Shown here: piece after piece, positions 13,537 through 20,955 of the stretch
How the letters are laid out: every line of letters begins with the position of its first letter
How positions within the stretch are numbered: the first letter of the stretch is position 1
Source of the DNA: Chloroflexota bacterium
Lineage (GTDB): Bacteria > Chloroflexota > Dehalococcoidia > DSTF01 > RBG-16-68-14
Assembly: GCA_003228685.1 (NCBI GenBank)
Contig: QIFC01000103.1
Coordinates: 1-32,009 of the forward strand
Length of the DNA: 32,009 nucleotides
Reading direction: 5' to 3'
The notes under the pieces: model-generated
The model's input: the letters and a program-made list of their open reading frames with translations, nothing else
Database searches by the model: none
Told to the model about the DNA's origin: nothing
Program-made: the position numbers and the translations under genes

Positions 13537-15164
13537 GACACAGGCCGCTGTTCACGGAACGTCAGAAACGCTACTGGGAGGGAAGATATCAGAACGAGGA
13601 GGAGCGCCGGCGCTGCCGCGCGGGCGAAGAACGCTGAGGACGACGCTGACCAGGTTGCCGTCGCGAGCGTCTTGAACCCCAGTGGGCCGAGCACGAGCGT
13701 CGCTGGCAACTCCTTCATCGTGACTAAGAATACACCGACGGCGCTTGCCATCAGGCCCGTCCGCAACAGTGGCAGCAACACTGTGAAGAACACGCGGACG
13801 GGCGAGCGGCCCAGGCCCCGGGCTGCCTCCTCCACATGCGGGTTGAGCTGGAGCAGGGACGACCTGATCGTGCCCACCGCGACCGGCAGGAAGAGGATCA
13901 CGTAGGCGATCACAAGCAGCGGCAGCGTCTGATAGAGCGGAGTGACGTACCGTGCGCCGAAGTAGACGAACGCCAGCGCGACGACGATGCCCGGCAGCGC
14001 GAAGCCGACGTACGTTACCCGTTCGAGCAGCGAACTCAACCAGCCGGCATGGCGTACAGTCAGGAACGCGACCGGCAAGGCGGCGGCCAGCGTGACAACG
14101 GCCGCGAGCAACGAGACATATGCCGAGTTGAACAGCGCCTGCCACACGAACGACAGGGACTCGCCGGCCGCCAGGCCCCTCACCAGCCAGTAGGTGAGCA
14201 CGGCGACAGGCAGCGCCAGCGAGACCGCGACGACGCTAAAGATTCCCAACAGCGCCGGCCAGCGCCACGCGTTCAGGCGGACCAGGTTTGGTTCGCGCGC
14301 CGAACCCACGGCGGTCCGGTGGTAGCGGGAGCGGCCGCGGGCACGAGCCTCGATCATCAGGAGCGCGAAGGCGACCATGACCAGCACGAGCGAGCTGGCG
14401 GCGGCCAGCGTGCGGTCGAACGACGTTTCGTACTGCAGGTAGATGACGCGCGTGAAGGAGTTGAAGCGCAGCAGAGAGACCGCGCCGAAGTCGCTCAAGG
14501 TGTACAGGGCTACCAACAGGCCGCCCGCCGCGATGGCGGGGCGCAAGTGCGGGAGGGTGACGCGGCGAAACGTCGTCCACGTCCCAAGGCCCAAGCCGCG
14601 CGCCGCTTCCTCCATGGCCGGGTCCATGTTCCAGAGTGCCGCCCGGATGCTCAGGAGCACGTACGGGAAGCTGAGGAACGAGAGCACGAGCAACGCGCCA
14701 GAAAAGCCGTAGATCCCCGGTAGGCGGTCAATGCCAAATGGACCCTCCAGCATCTGCTGCACGAGTCCCTTCGGCCCGAGGGCCGTGATGGCGACGAGCG
14801 CTCCGACGTAGCTGGGGATCACGAGCGGGAGCACGGTGAGGACGGCCCAGAACCGCCTCAGCGGCAGGTCCGTGCGGACCGTGAGCCAGGCGACGGGCAG
14901 GGCGATCAGTGTGGTGGCCGCGGTCACGGCGAGGGACAGATAGACCGTCCTAATGAGCGTGTCCAACACAGATCGCTGCACCAGCAGGTCCCAGGCATCG
15001 GCGCCGGCCCCGAAGGTGCGTCCCACGACGTAGGCGACGGGGAGCATGATTGCCGCCGTCACGAGCAGGGCGGGAACGAGGAGGAATATCGGGGGCCAGG
15101 AGGTGCGCGCCCAGCCGCTCGTCTCCGGAGCGGCTGGTGCGACGGCCTCCATTTCGAGCGCCAT
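13533..15164 (-). CDS. Fe(III) ABC transporter permease (fused, FbpB-like)
   Basis: The 543-residue protein has twelve or so membrane helices in two homologous halves. Each half carries an EAA-type loop for ATPase docking (MEEAARGLGLGTWTTFRRVTLPHLRPAI near 182-209 and VEEAARGLGRSPVRVFFTVLLPLLRTG near 445-471). This doubled permease arrangement is the hallmark of FbpB/SfuB ferric transporters. The start ATG lies 2 nt after the binding-protein stop, and the stop overlaps the ATPase gene. Confidence 0.95.
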   Translation of the reverse strand: MALEMEAVAPAAPETSGWARTSWPPIFLLVPALLVTAAIMLPVAYVVGRTFGAGADAWDLLVQRSVLDTLIRTVYLSLAVTAATTLIALPVAWLTVRTDLPLRRFWAVLTVLPLVIPSYVGALVAITALGPKGLVQQMLEGPFGIDRLPGIYGFSGALLVLSFLSFPYVLLSIRAALWNMDPAMEEAARGLGLGTWTTFRRVTLPHLRPAIAAGGLLVALYTLSDFGAVSLLRFNSFTRVIYLQYETSFDRTLAAASSLVLVMVAFALLMIEARARGRSRYHRTAVGSAREPNLVRLNAWRWPALLGIFSVVAVSLALPVAVLTYWLVRGLAAGESLSFVWQALFNSAYVSLLAAVVTLAAALPVAFLTVRHAGWLSSLLERVTYVGFALPGIVVALAFVYFGARYVTPLYQTLPLLVIAYVILFLPVAVGTIRSSLLQLNPHVEEAARGLGRSPVRVFFTVLLPLLRTGLMASAVGVFLVTMKELPATLVLGPLGFKTLATATWSASSSAFFARAAAPALLLVLISSLPVAFLTFREQRPVS

Positions 15165-15166
15165 GG

Positions 15167-16609
15167 CTAAGGAATCACGCCGACGTCTCTGAGAAGGGCG
15201 AGCGTACCCTCCAGGTCAGACAGGCTGGAGAGGTCCAGGTCAGGCACCTCTACGTCGTCTAGCCGAGGCAATCCAGGCTGTGGCTCGACGCCATCGACGA
15301 GCGGGTACTCGAAGGTCTCATCGGAGAAGTATTGCTGCGCCCCCTGGGAAAGCAGGAAGTCGATGAAGCGTTCCGCGGCGCGCACATGGTCGGCGCTCTC
15401 CAGAATGCCAGCCCCGGCGACGAGCACGACTGCCCCCGGGTCACCACCCTTCATGAACGCGTTTCGCGCTGAAAACGAGTCGCCCTCTTCGGCGAGGAAG
15501 CGATGCAGGTAGTAGTGGTTCACGAAGCCGACGTCCACCTCTCCATCGGCCACGGCCTGGACGATGGGCGTGTTCTTGGGATACTCGGTGGGGTTGTTGT
15601 TCTTGATGCCTTCCAGCCAGTCGCGCGTCTCGTCTTCACCCACGAGTTGGCGCATTGCGGTGACCATCGACTGGAAGGAGCCGTTGGTCGGCGCCCAGCC
15701 GATCCGACCGCTCCACTCAGGGTCGGTGAAGTCGAAGATCGACGCAGGCAGGTCCGCTTCCGTCAGCGTATCCGTGTTGTAGATGACGGTCCTGGCCCGT
15801 CCCGTCACACCCACCCACTTGCCCACGGGCGAGCGGAAGGCAACTGGGACCTGCTCGAGAATGTCGGCAGGAAGTACGCCGAGTTTGTCCGACAGAGCGC
15901 CGAGGGCGCCAGGATCGGAGCCGAAGAAGACGTCGGCCGGGCTGTTGCCGCCCTCTTCGAAGATCGTGGCGATGAGCTGGGCGTTCGATCCGTAGCGGAC
16001 GCCTACGTCCAGCCCCGTCGCATCTTCAAATTGGTCGATGAGCGGGCCGATAAGATCCTCTTCACGGCCAGAGTAGATGACGAGGTCGCCGGTTACTTCT
16101 TCGACCGCGAACTCCGCGTACATGCCCTCTTCGTAGTGGTCCGCGATATTGCAGATCAGGACGTACGCTCCTGGATCCAGACGGAACGTCGCGGCCTGGT
16201 CTAGACCGGGAGCGAACTCCTCGATCTCGCCGATCTCATCGTAGGCGCTTTCGTCGACCCGGCCGTCGACGACCGTCAGCGTGCCGGCGGCTTCGTCCGT
16301 CTTGAGGATGACGAGTTCGTGGTCTTCAGACCCGCTGTTGCTGGCGCTAAAGGTGACCGCCCCCGCTTCGATCGAGCTGACGTCCGGCATGACGCTCCAT
16401 TCGGTGAGGTCAACGCTCACGACGGGAGCGTTTGGATCGACGCCCACCTGCGGCCCCGGGTCGGCTTGTGGGTCCGGCTCCGCGGTGGGAGATCCGTTGC
16501 TACCCCCACCGCAGGCAGCGACGAAGGCGAACAGGGTGATAGAAAGCGCGGCGATGGCGGCGGCGCCTCTGACCTTGCGAAGCGAGTGCAGGATTCGGCT
16601 ACTGGGCAT
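15167..16609 (-). CDS. Cupredoxin-Fe(III)-binding lipoprotein fusion
   Basis: The 480-residue lipoprotein has a signal peptide and lipobox (FVAAC, Cys33), an acidic Pro-rich linker (40-62), a cupredoxin-like domain (about 63-172) and an FbpA-type periplasmic binding domain (about 174-480). All four type 1 copper ligands are in place: His97 in EDHELV, then Cys153, His158 and Met163 in CNIADHYEEGM. The binding domain has the paired tyrosines Tyr366-Tyr367 (NHYYLHR) used for Fe(III) in FbpA/FutA proteins. The start ATG 16609 has TTGGAG about 6 nt upstream; the frame is open to 16654 but without support. The domain fusion links copper and iron in one protein. Confidence 0.93.
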   Translation of the reverse strand: MPSSRILHSLRKVRGAAAIAALSITLFAFVAACGGGSNGSPTAEPDPQADPGPQVGVDPNAPVVSVDLTEWSVMPDVSSIEAGAVTFSASNSGSEDHELVILKTDEAAGTLTVVDGRVDESAYDEIGEIEEFAPGLDQAATFRLDPGAYVLICNIADHYEEGMYAEFAVEEVTGDLVIYSGREEDLIGPLIDQFEDATGLDVGVRYGSNAQLIATIFEEGGNSPADVFFGSDPGALGALSDKLGVLPADILEQVPVAFRSPVGKWVGVTGRARTVIYNTDTLTEADLPASIFDFTDPEWSGRIGWAPTNGSFQSMVTAMRQLVGEDETRDWLEGIKNNNPTEYPKNTPIVQAVADGEVDVGFVNHYYLHRFLAEEGDSFSARNAFMKGGDPGAVVLVAGAGILESADHVRAAERFIDFLLSQGAQQYFSDETFEYPLVDGVEPQPGLPRLDDVEVPDLDLSSLSDLEGTLALLRDVGVIP

Positions 16610-16643
16610 AAGGCGCTCCAAGGCGGGCGGTGTGACAGTACTT

Positions 16644-16684
16644 ACTATAAACATAAGCCTGTACTAATATCTGGCTGGTGTCAA
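16644..16684 (-). promoter_or_regulatory. Promoter/operator region of the iron transporter operon
   Basis: The AT-rich stretch stands out from its surroundings. On the minus strand it holds TTGACA (16679-16684) and, further down, TATAGT (16644-16649). Between them TTAGTACAGGCTTATG begins a 19-mer (16649-16667) that matches the DtxR/IdeR iron box consensus TTAGGTTAGGCTAACCTAA at 11 of 19 positions, including TTAG and AGGCT. The spacing between the two hexamers is too long for one promoter, so TATAGT may act without that -35. Regulation by an iron repressor is plausible but unproven. Confidence 0.3.
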
Positions 16685-16768
16685 TGCTAATGCTCGCACA
16701 AAGACCGCTGGCCGTCACGTGCCGAACGGATGTTATCGACGGGCCGTTCGGCGGAAAAGCGCATGCCA

Positions 16769-16777
16769 TGCTACAAT
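16769..16777 (+). promoter_or_regulatory. Extended -10 promoter of the nitroreductase gene
   Basis: TGCTACAAT is an extended -10 element 32 nt before ATG 16810. AGAAGGAG (16796-16803) then supplies a normal ribosome site, so this mRNA has a short leader. Confidence 0.45.
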
Positions 16778-16809
16778 CGCTCGCACGCCAAATCTAGAAG
16801 GAGCTATCG

Positions 16810-17301
16810 ATGGAAGCCGACGAAACGATTCTCTCAAAGCGAGACAGCCGCTCGTACAGCGGCAAAGCGATCTCTGATGAGACGCTACAGGGCATCCTGC
16901 AGGCAGGGCGGATGTCCGGCAGCTCCAAGAACACGCAGCCGTGGGGCTTCATTGTGATCCGAGACGACGCGCAGAAGGCGGCGATTGCGGGCTGCGGCAA
17001 TTTCGCGCAGCATGTGCCTTCGGCGCCGCTCTCGATCGTGGTGGTGCTGACGCCCGGCGGCAGTGGCTTCGATGCAGGAAGGGCCGCGCAGAACATGATG
17101 CTGGCTGCCTGGAACGAGGGCATCACCTCATGCCCCGTCGCGCTGCATAAGCCCGAGTGCGCGCATGAGGTGCTTGGCCTGCCAGAGGACCACACGGCGG
17201 CGATGCTGCTGGCCTTCGGGTATCCAGAGTCGGAGGAGTCGCGGCACCGTGGAATCGCACGCAACTCAATGACGGACCTCGTCCATCAGGAGCGATGGTA
17301 G
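16810..17301 (+). CDS. Nitroreductase family protein (FMN-dependent)
   Basis: A short (163-residue) nitroreductase-fold protein. The FMN-binding RDSRSYSGK segment is at 11-19, GRMSGSSKNTQPWGFIVI near 33-50, and GRAAQNMMLAAWNEGI near 90-105. These enzymes reduce nitro-aromatics, quinones or similar acceptors with NAD(P)H, usually as dimers. AGAAGGAG 6 nt before the ATG fixes the start. At 163 residues it is shorter than the common 180-220. The natural substrate is unknown. Confidence 0.92.
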   Translation: MEADETILSKRDSRSYSGKAISDETLQGILQAGRMSGSSKNTQPWGFIVIRDDAQKAAIAGCGNFAQHVPSAPLSIVVVLTPGGSGFDAGRAAQNMMLAAWNEGITSCPVALHKPECAHEVLGLPEDHTAAMLLAFGYPESEESRHRGIARNSMTDLVHQERW

Positions 17302-17405
17302 GGCGCACCGCGCTAGAAATGGGCCGTTGCTCCCTTGCGCTTAGCGCTCGCATTCGCGATCCTTATGACATAACAAGTTGTGTATGAGATTGCGAACAAT
17401 CCTCA

Positions 17406-17421
17406 GCTAGCGAACGCTAGC
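17406..17421. other. Hairpin in the DEAD-box helicase leader
   Basis: GCTAGCG-AA-CGCTAGC is a perfect inverted repeat ending 11 nt before the ATG at 17433, where a ribosome site would normally lie; no Shine-Dalgarno is visible. A hairpin here could hold back translation. Cold-responsive control is known for some DEAD-box helicase mRNAs, but here it is only an idea. Confidence 0.3.
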
Positions 17422-17432
17422 CTACTAACTCA

Positions 17433-18641
17433 ATGACTCAGGTGACTGACGTAGGGGTACAGCCGCTGCGTGACTACCCGCTGCGCCGAGCGTCGCTGGA
17501 CGCGCTGGAAGCGATGGAGATCGTTACTCCCACGACGATTCAAGCCCAGACGATACCGCTGCTCCTTGAGGGCAAGGACGTGATCGGCCAAGCGTACACG
17601 GGGTCCGGCAAGACGCTCGCGTTCGGCCTTCCGCTCGTGGAACAGATGGACGATGGCGAGAAGTTCGTGCAGGCGCTTGTGCTCTGCCCAACGCGTGAGC
17701 TAGCTCAACAGGTGGCCGGGGTGCTCGACCAGTTGGTGGCAGGCACGCGGCTGCGTTGCGCGGTGGTGTTCGGGGGCCGGGCGATAGGACCCCAGCAGGA
17801 CGCGATACGCGCCGGCGCGCAGATCGTCGTGGGAACGCCGGGTCGCGTGCTCGACCTGATGGGCCGGCGGTCGATGAAGCTCAACAAGGTGAAATTCCTG
17901 GTGCTGGACGAAGCGGACAAGATGCTGGACCAGGGGTTTGGTCCGGACGTGGAGCGCATCCTCTCGCAGACGCCAAGGGAGCGGCAGACCGCGCTCTTTT
18001 CCGCGACGACGCCTGATTGGGTGTTGAACGTTTCCAAGAAATACTTGCACTCGCCAGAGGTGATCCAAACTGAAGCGGAGGACGGCGGGCCGGACATCGA
18101 TCACGTTGTCTATGAGACGTTCGGAGGCGGCAAATTCGAAGTGCTCCGGCGCCTGCTTGATGAGCAGATCGAAGGCTCTACGCTCGTGTTCGGGAAGACG
18201 AAGCGCGGAGTGAGCCGCCTCTATACGAAGTTGTCCAAGCTAGGCTACAAGGTAGGCGAACTCCAGGGCGACCTGAACCAGCAGCAGCGCGACCGGATCT
18301 TAGACCGATTCCGAGAGCGAAAGACGCCGATCCTCGTAGCCACAAACGTGGCCGCGCGGGGGCTCGACGTCCTGCACATCGAGCGGGTGATCAACTACGA
18401 CGTGCCCGAGAGCCACGAGCTGTTCACGCATCGCGTGGGCAGGACGGGCAGGATGGGCCGCCAGGGCATGGCGATTACGCTCTTGGGCGCAGAGGACCTG
18501 GCGAAGTTCCACGAGATCGAGCGCGGCTTGGGCCGCAAACTCCCCCGGCTGACCGCCGACGGCAAGATCGTTCAGCCGCCGGTCCCGGTCCGTCGGAACG
18601 GACGCCGCATGGGTGGCCTGGGCCGTCGCGTACGCGGCTAG
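17433..18641 (+). CDS. DEAD/DEAH-box RNA helicase
   Basis: A 402-residue ATP-dependent RNA helicase with the full motif set: Q motif around TIQAQTIP (35-42), AYTGSGKT (54-61), PTRELAQQ (86-93), TPGR (135-138), DEAD (159-162), SAT (190-192), ARGLD near 308 and HRVGRTGR near 330. The C-terminus is a short basic tail (RRNGRRMGGLGRRVRG) likely to help bind RNA. It probably works in RNA unwinding, ribosome assembly or mRNA turnover. It is shorter than DeaD/CshA, closer to RhlE-sized enzymes, and I do not assign a subfamily. Confidence 0.96.
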   Translation: MTQVTDVGVQPLRDYPLRRASLDALEAMEIVTPTTIQAQTIPLLLEGKDVIGQAYTGSGKTLAFGLPLVEQMDDGEKFVQALVLCPTRELAQQVAGVLDQLVAGTRLRCAVVFGGRAIGPQQDAIRAGAQIVVGTPGRVLDLMGRRSMKLNKVKFLVLDEADKMLDQGFGPDVERILSQTPRERQTALFSATTPDWVLNVSKKYLHSPEVIQTEAEDGGPDIDHVVYETFGGGKFEVLRRLLDEQIEGSTLVFGKTKRGVSRLYTKLSKLGYKVGELQGDLNQQQRDRILDRFRERKTPILVATNVAARGLDVLHIERVINYDVPESHELFTHRVGRTGRMGRQGMAITLLGAEDLAKFHEIERGLGRKLPRLTADGKIVQPPVPVRRNGRRMGGLGRRVRG

Positions 18642-18680
18642 GGGCCGACCTCCGCTCGGCTTGGAGTTGCTTCGCAGCTC

Positions 18681-18709
18681 TTGACACGAAGAGGCAGGTC
18701 TGAGATACT
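18681..18709 (+). promoter_or_regulatory. Strong sigma70-type promoter of the Hsp70-like gene
   Basis: TTGACA (18681-18686) is separated by 17 nt from GATACT (18704-18709), which is also preceded by TGA to make an extended -10. It is the best promoter in the window. Transcription should start near 18716, about 240 nt before the coding sequence. Confidence 0.7.
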
Positions 18710-18715
18710 GGCGTC

Positions 18716-18956
18716 ACTTCCGCCATAGGCGGAGAGGACTGAACTGAGATGAGGAAATGCTACTAGGTTGGAAACGATCGCCGATCGTCCTGCGGGACGG
18801 TCGGCAGGGATGTTACCCCACCCGTTGTCTATCAGGCAACGGGCTTTTGTTTGCCCAAAAGCGCAGGTTTTTGTTTGCCCAAAGGTCGGTGCGCGGGCCA
18901 CCTTAGTTCATCCACCCAGACCAAGCCAACGCGAATATCGTAAAGATGAGGTGAAG
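18716..18956 (+). other. Structured 5' leader of the Hsp70-like gene, possible attenuator
   Basis: Between the promoter and the ATG lie several elements in order. First comes a hairpin TCCGCC-ATA-GGCGGA (18719-18733). A tiny ORF at 18749-18766 (ATG AGG AAA TGC TAC TAG) follows, with GGAGAGG 11 nt upstream. Next is an 11-bp stem (18780-18790 with 18795-18805, one T-G pair). An intrinsic-terminator-like stem CCCGTTG/CAACGGG (18821-18827, 18837-18843) is followed by CTTTTGTTTG. Finally the 15-mer TTTTGTTTGCCCAAA occurs twice at 18845-18859 and 18869-18883. I match it to no known riboswitch. Attenuation or stress sensing is an inference. Confidence 0.5.
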
Positions 18957-20321
18957 ATGCTTAGCATCGGAATTGACTTCGGGACGTCCAACTCGAGCGT
19001 CGCCGTGTTCGACCCTGCGGCGCCGCTCACGGCCGGCCGCCCAAACGTGAAGCTCCTGGAGCTGGACGCCCACGCGAACGACAAGCGCGTGATGCGCTCG
19101 CTGCTGTACATCCCGCGCGACGGCGAGATCGTCGCGGGGCAGCGCGCGCTCGACATGTACACGGAGCAGAACACCGGGCGCGAGGTGAAGATGGAGCGTC
19201 ATTCGCTTGGCGAGGTGACGATGACCTTCTCGGAGATGGAGGTCGTGAAAGAGGCGTACGCGATGGTCGACGTGAACGAGCCAGGCCGGCTGTTCCAGTC
19301 GCTGAAGCGCTTCCTATCGATGACGTCGTTCACGAAAACGGACGTGTTCGGCACGGAATATAGCCTGGAGGAGCTGGTGGCGACGCTGGCGCAGCAGATG
19401 GTACGCGCCGCTGAAGCAGCGCTCGGCAGCAGGATCAGTTCGCTGACCGTCGGGCGGCCCGTCCGCTTCGACGATGACGACGAGAAGGACCGTGGCGCGC
19501 TGGCCAGGCTGGAGGAGGCGTGGGGACGGGTGGGCCTGGACCAGGTTTCCTTCATGGAGGAGCCTGTCGCGGCCGCCCACCACCACGCGTCGGAAACGAG
19601 GCTCGCAGAGAGCACGCGCTTCCTCGTCTTCGACTTCGGAGGCGGCACGCTCGATATCACGGTTGCGGAAGCGCAGGGTGATTCGATCCATGTGCTGGCG
19701 ACGGGTGGCGTGGCGCTAGGTGGGGACCTGCTCGACTCTCGGATCATGAAGACGCGTATCGCCCGGCAATTTGGCAGGGGGGCGCGCTACGAGCCGGAAG
19801 GGTTGCCGGTACCGTCGCACATCCTGGCGCGGCTGCGCACGTGGCAATCGATTGTGGAGCTGAACCGCCCGGACCGGCTCGAGATCATCCGCGACGCGCG
19901 CAGGAGGTCGGACTCGCCACGGGAATTGGCCGCGCTCGAATCGCTGGTGACGCGCAACCACGGGCTGGAGCTGTTCCGAGCGATAGAGCGGGCGAAGATC
20001 GCGCTCTCAGAGGAGGAGCAGGCCGAGGTGTGGCTGCAGGCCGACAACATTGACCTGGCGGAAGGCATCACGCGCGACGAGTTCGAGGCGGCGATCGGCG
20101 CGCAGGTGAAATCGAGCAGAGGCTGCGTACTCGACGCGGTCCGGCAGGCGGGCGTGGAACCAGAGGAGATCACCCTGGTGATCACGACGGGCGGCTCGTC
20201 GCTGATCCCCGTATTTCGCAACGCGCTGCGGGAATCGCTGCCCCGTGCGGAGCTGACGGCTGCCAGCACGTTCACCAGCGTGGCCTCGGGTCTGGCGCTG
20301 GCCGGAGGGACTGTGAAATGA
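18957..20321 (+). CDS. Hsp70 family (YegD-like) protein
   Basis: The 454-residue protein is the actin/Hsp70 nucleotide-binding fold without a substrate-binding domain, the size of E. coli YegD. Phosphate 1 motif IGIDFGTSNSSVAV is at 4-17, FLVFDFGGGTLDITV near 222-236 is phosphate 2, and TTGGSSLIPVF near 412 is the adenosine motif. Family members are putative chaperones. GATGAGGTGAAG immediately before ATG 18957 marks the start; the frame is open from 18768 through the leader, but that upstream part encodes the terminator and repeats and is not protein-like. It has its own strong promoter and a long leader. Confidence 0.92.
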   Translation: MLSIGIDFGTSNSSVAVFDPAAPLTAGRPNVKLLELDAHANDKRVMRSLLYIPRDGEIVAGQRALDMYTEQNTGREVKMERHSLGEVTMTFSEMEVVKEAYAMVDVNEPGRLFQSLKRFLSMTSFTKTDVFGTEYSLEELVATLAQQMVRAAEAALGSRISSLTVGRPVRFDDDDEKDRGALARLEEAWGRVGLDQVSFMEEPVAAAHHHASETRLAESTRFLVFDFGGGTLDITVAEAQGDSIHVLATGGVALGGDLLDSRIMKTRIARQFGRGARYEPEGLPVPSHILARLRTWQSIVELNRPDRLEIIRDARRRSDSPRELAALESLVTRNHGLELFRAIERAKIALSEEEQAEVWLQADNIDLAEGITRDEFEAAIGAQVKSSRGCVLDAVRQAGVEPEEITLVITTGGSSLIPVFRNALRESLPRAELTAASTFTSVASGLALAGGTVK

Positions 20322-20432
20322 GGCCATCCGGCCCTAGGCGAGAGACCGGTGACGCTCTATCCTTCGTATCTAAGAAGCCGCAGTTCCGCGGCGCGCAGCC
20401 ACGCAGGCGCAGGTACGAACCTGGAGGCAGTC

Positions 20433-20537
20433 ATGGGCACAGGGGCAATCATAGCGATGAGTTTTGGTCTGGTAACGATCTGGACCTTGATGATCTCCGC
20501 GATGGTCGCGACCTGGATCATGCGCGACAAGGACTAA
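20433..20537 (+). CDS. Small single-TM protein (34 aa)
   Basis: ATG 20433 is preceded by GGAGG with 5-nt spacing and opens a 34-residue frame ending at TAA. Most of it is one hydrophobic helix (AIIAMSFGLVTIWTLMISAM), with a charged end MRDKD. An in-frame ATG at 20349 gives a 62-residue version, but its added part has no ribosome site and no structure. It lies 111 nt after the Hsp70-like gene on the same strand and may be on its transcript. Function unknown. Confidence 0.5.
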   Translation: MGTGAIIAMSFGLVTIWTLMISAMVATWIMRDKD

Positions 20538-20632
20538 CCGCCGGCGCCACGCTGGGTCTGTTTGGTTCGCTCCCGCTGTTGCATGAGACCGTCGGCAGCG
20601 TCCGGGCGCTGCCTGGCTGGAAACACCCACCG

Positions 20633-20815
20633 CTAGCGATTCATGAGCGTGAACGCCGCCAGGCCAACGAGGCCCAATCCGGTCACGATATCCCAGTGAA
20701 TGACACGCCCCAGTGCCAGGTTTACTGGAATGGCGAACGACAAGATCGCGGCCATCATTGCCACTGCCAATAGCAGAGCGCGCAACCAGCGACCCCAGAC
20801 CTCTCTCCTGTCCAT
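20633..20815 (-). CDS. Small two-TM membrane protein, hypothetical
   Basis: From ATG 20815 a 60-residue frame encodes a basic N-terminus (MDRREVWGRWLR) and two hydrophobic stretches, about 11-35 and 42-57, ending LMNR. The frame extends to a TTG at 20848. The ribosome site is poor (GGGGA directly against the ATG). It is convergent with the 34-residue protein gene. Composition and TM pattern support a gene, but the function is unknown. Confidence 0.4.
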   Translation of the reverse strand: MDRREVWGRWLRALLLAVAMMAAILSFAIPVNLALGRVIHWDIVTGLGLVGLAAFTLMNR

Positions 20816-20860
20816 TCCCCACAGCCTAGGCGAGACCGTGCCCGGCAACGATGGGCGCGG

Positions 20861-20889
20861 TTACCGCTCTTCGTGAGACAGATTACACT
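20861..20889 (+). promoter_or_regulatory. Promoter of the repeat lipoprotein gene
   Basis: TTACCG (20861-20866) and TACACT (20884-20889) are 17 nt apart. Transcription would start about 60 nt before the ATG at 20956. Confidence 0.4.
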
Positions 20890-20955
20890 CGCGATTCGAT
20901 CTAGAGCGCACCATGATCAGTGAGGAATCAATTGCTTCCCACCTGGAGGATCATC

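Noticed and set aside
18768-18956. N-terminal extension of the Hsp70-like protein
   Set aside because: This part encodes the terminator-like stem and a 15-bp repeat; the ribosome site and conserved start lie at 18957.
20318-20822. Overlapping 150-residue ORFs on both strands
   Set aside because: Neither has protein-like composition; they overlap two smaller frames with clear membrane helices.
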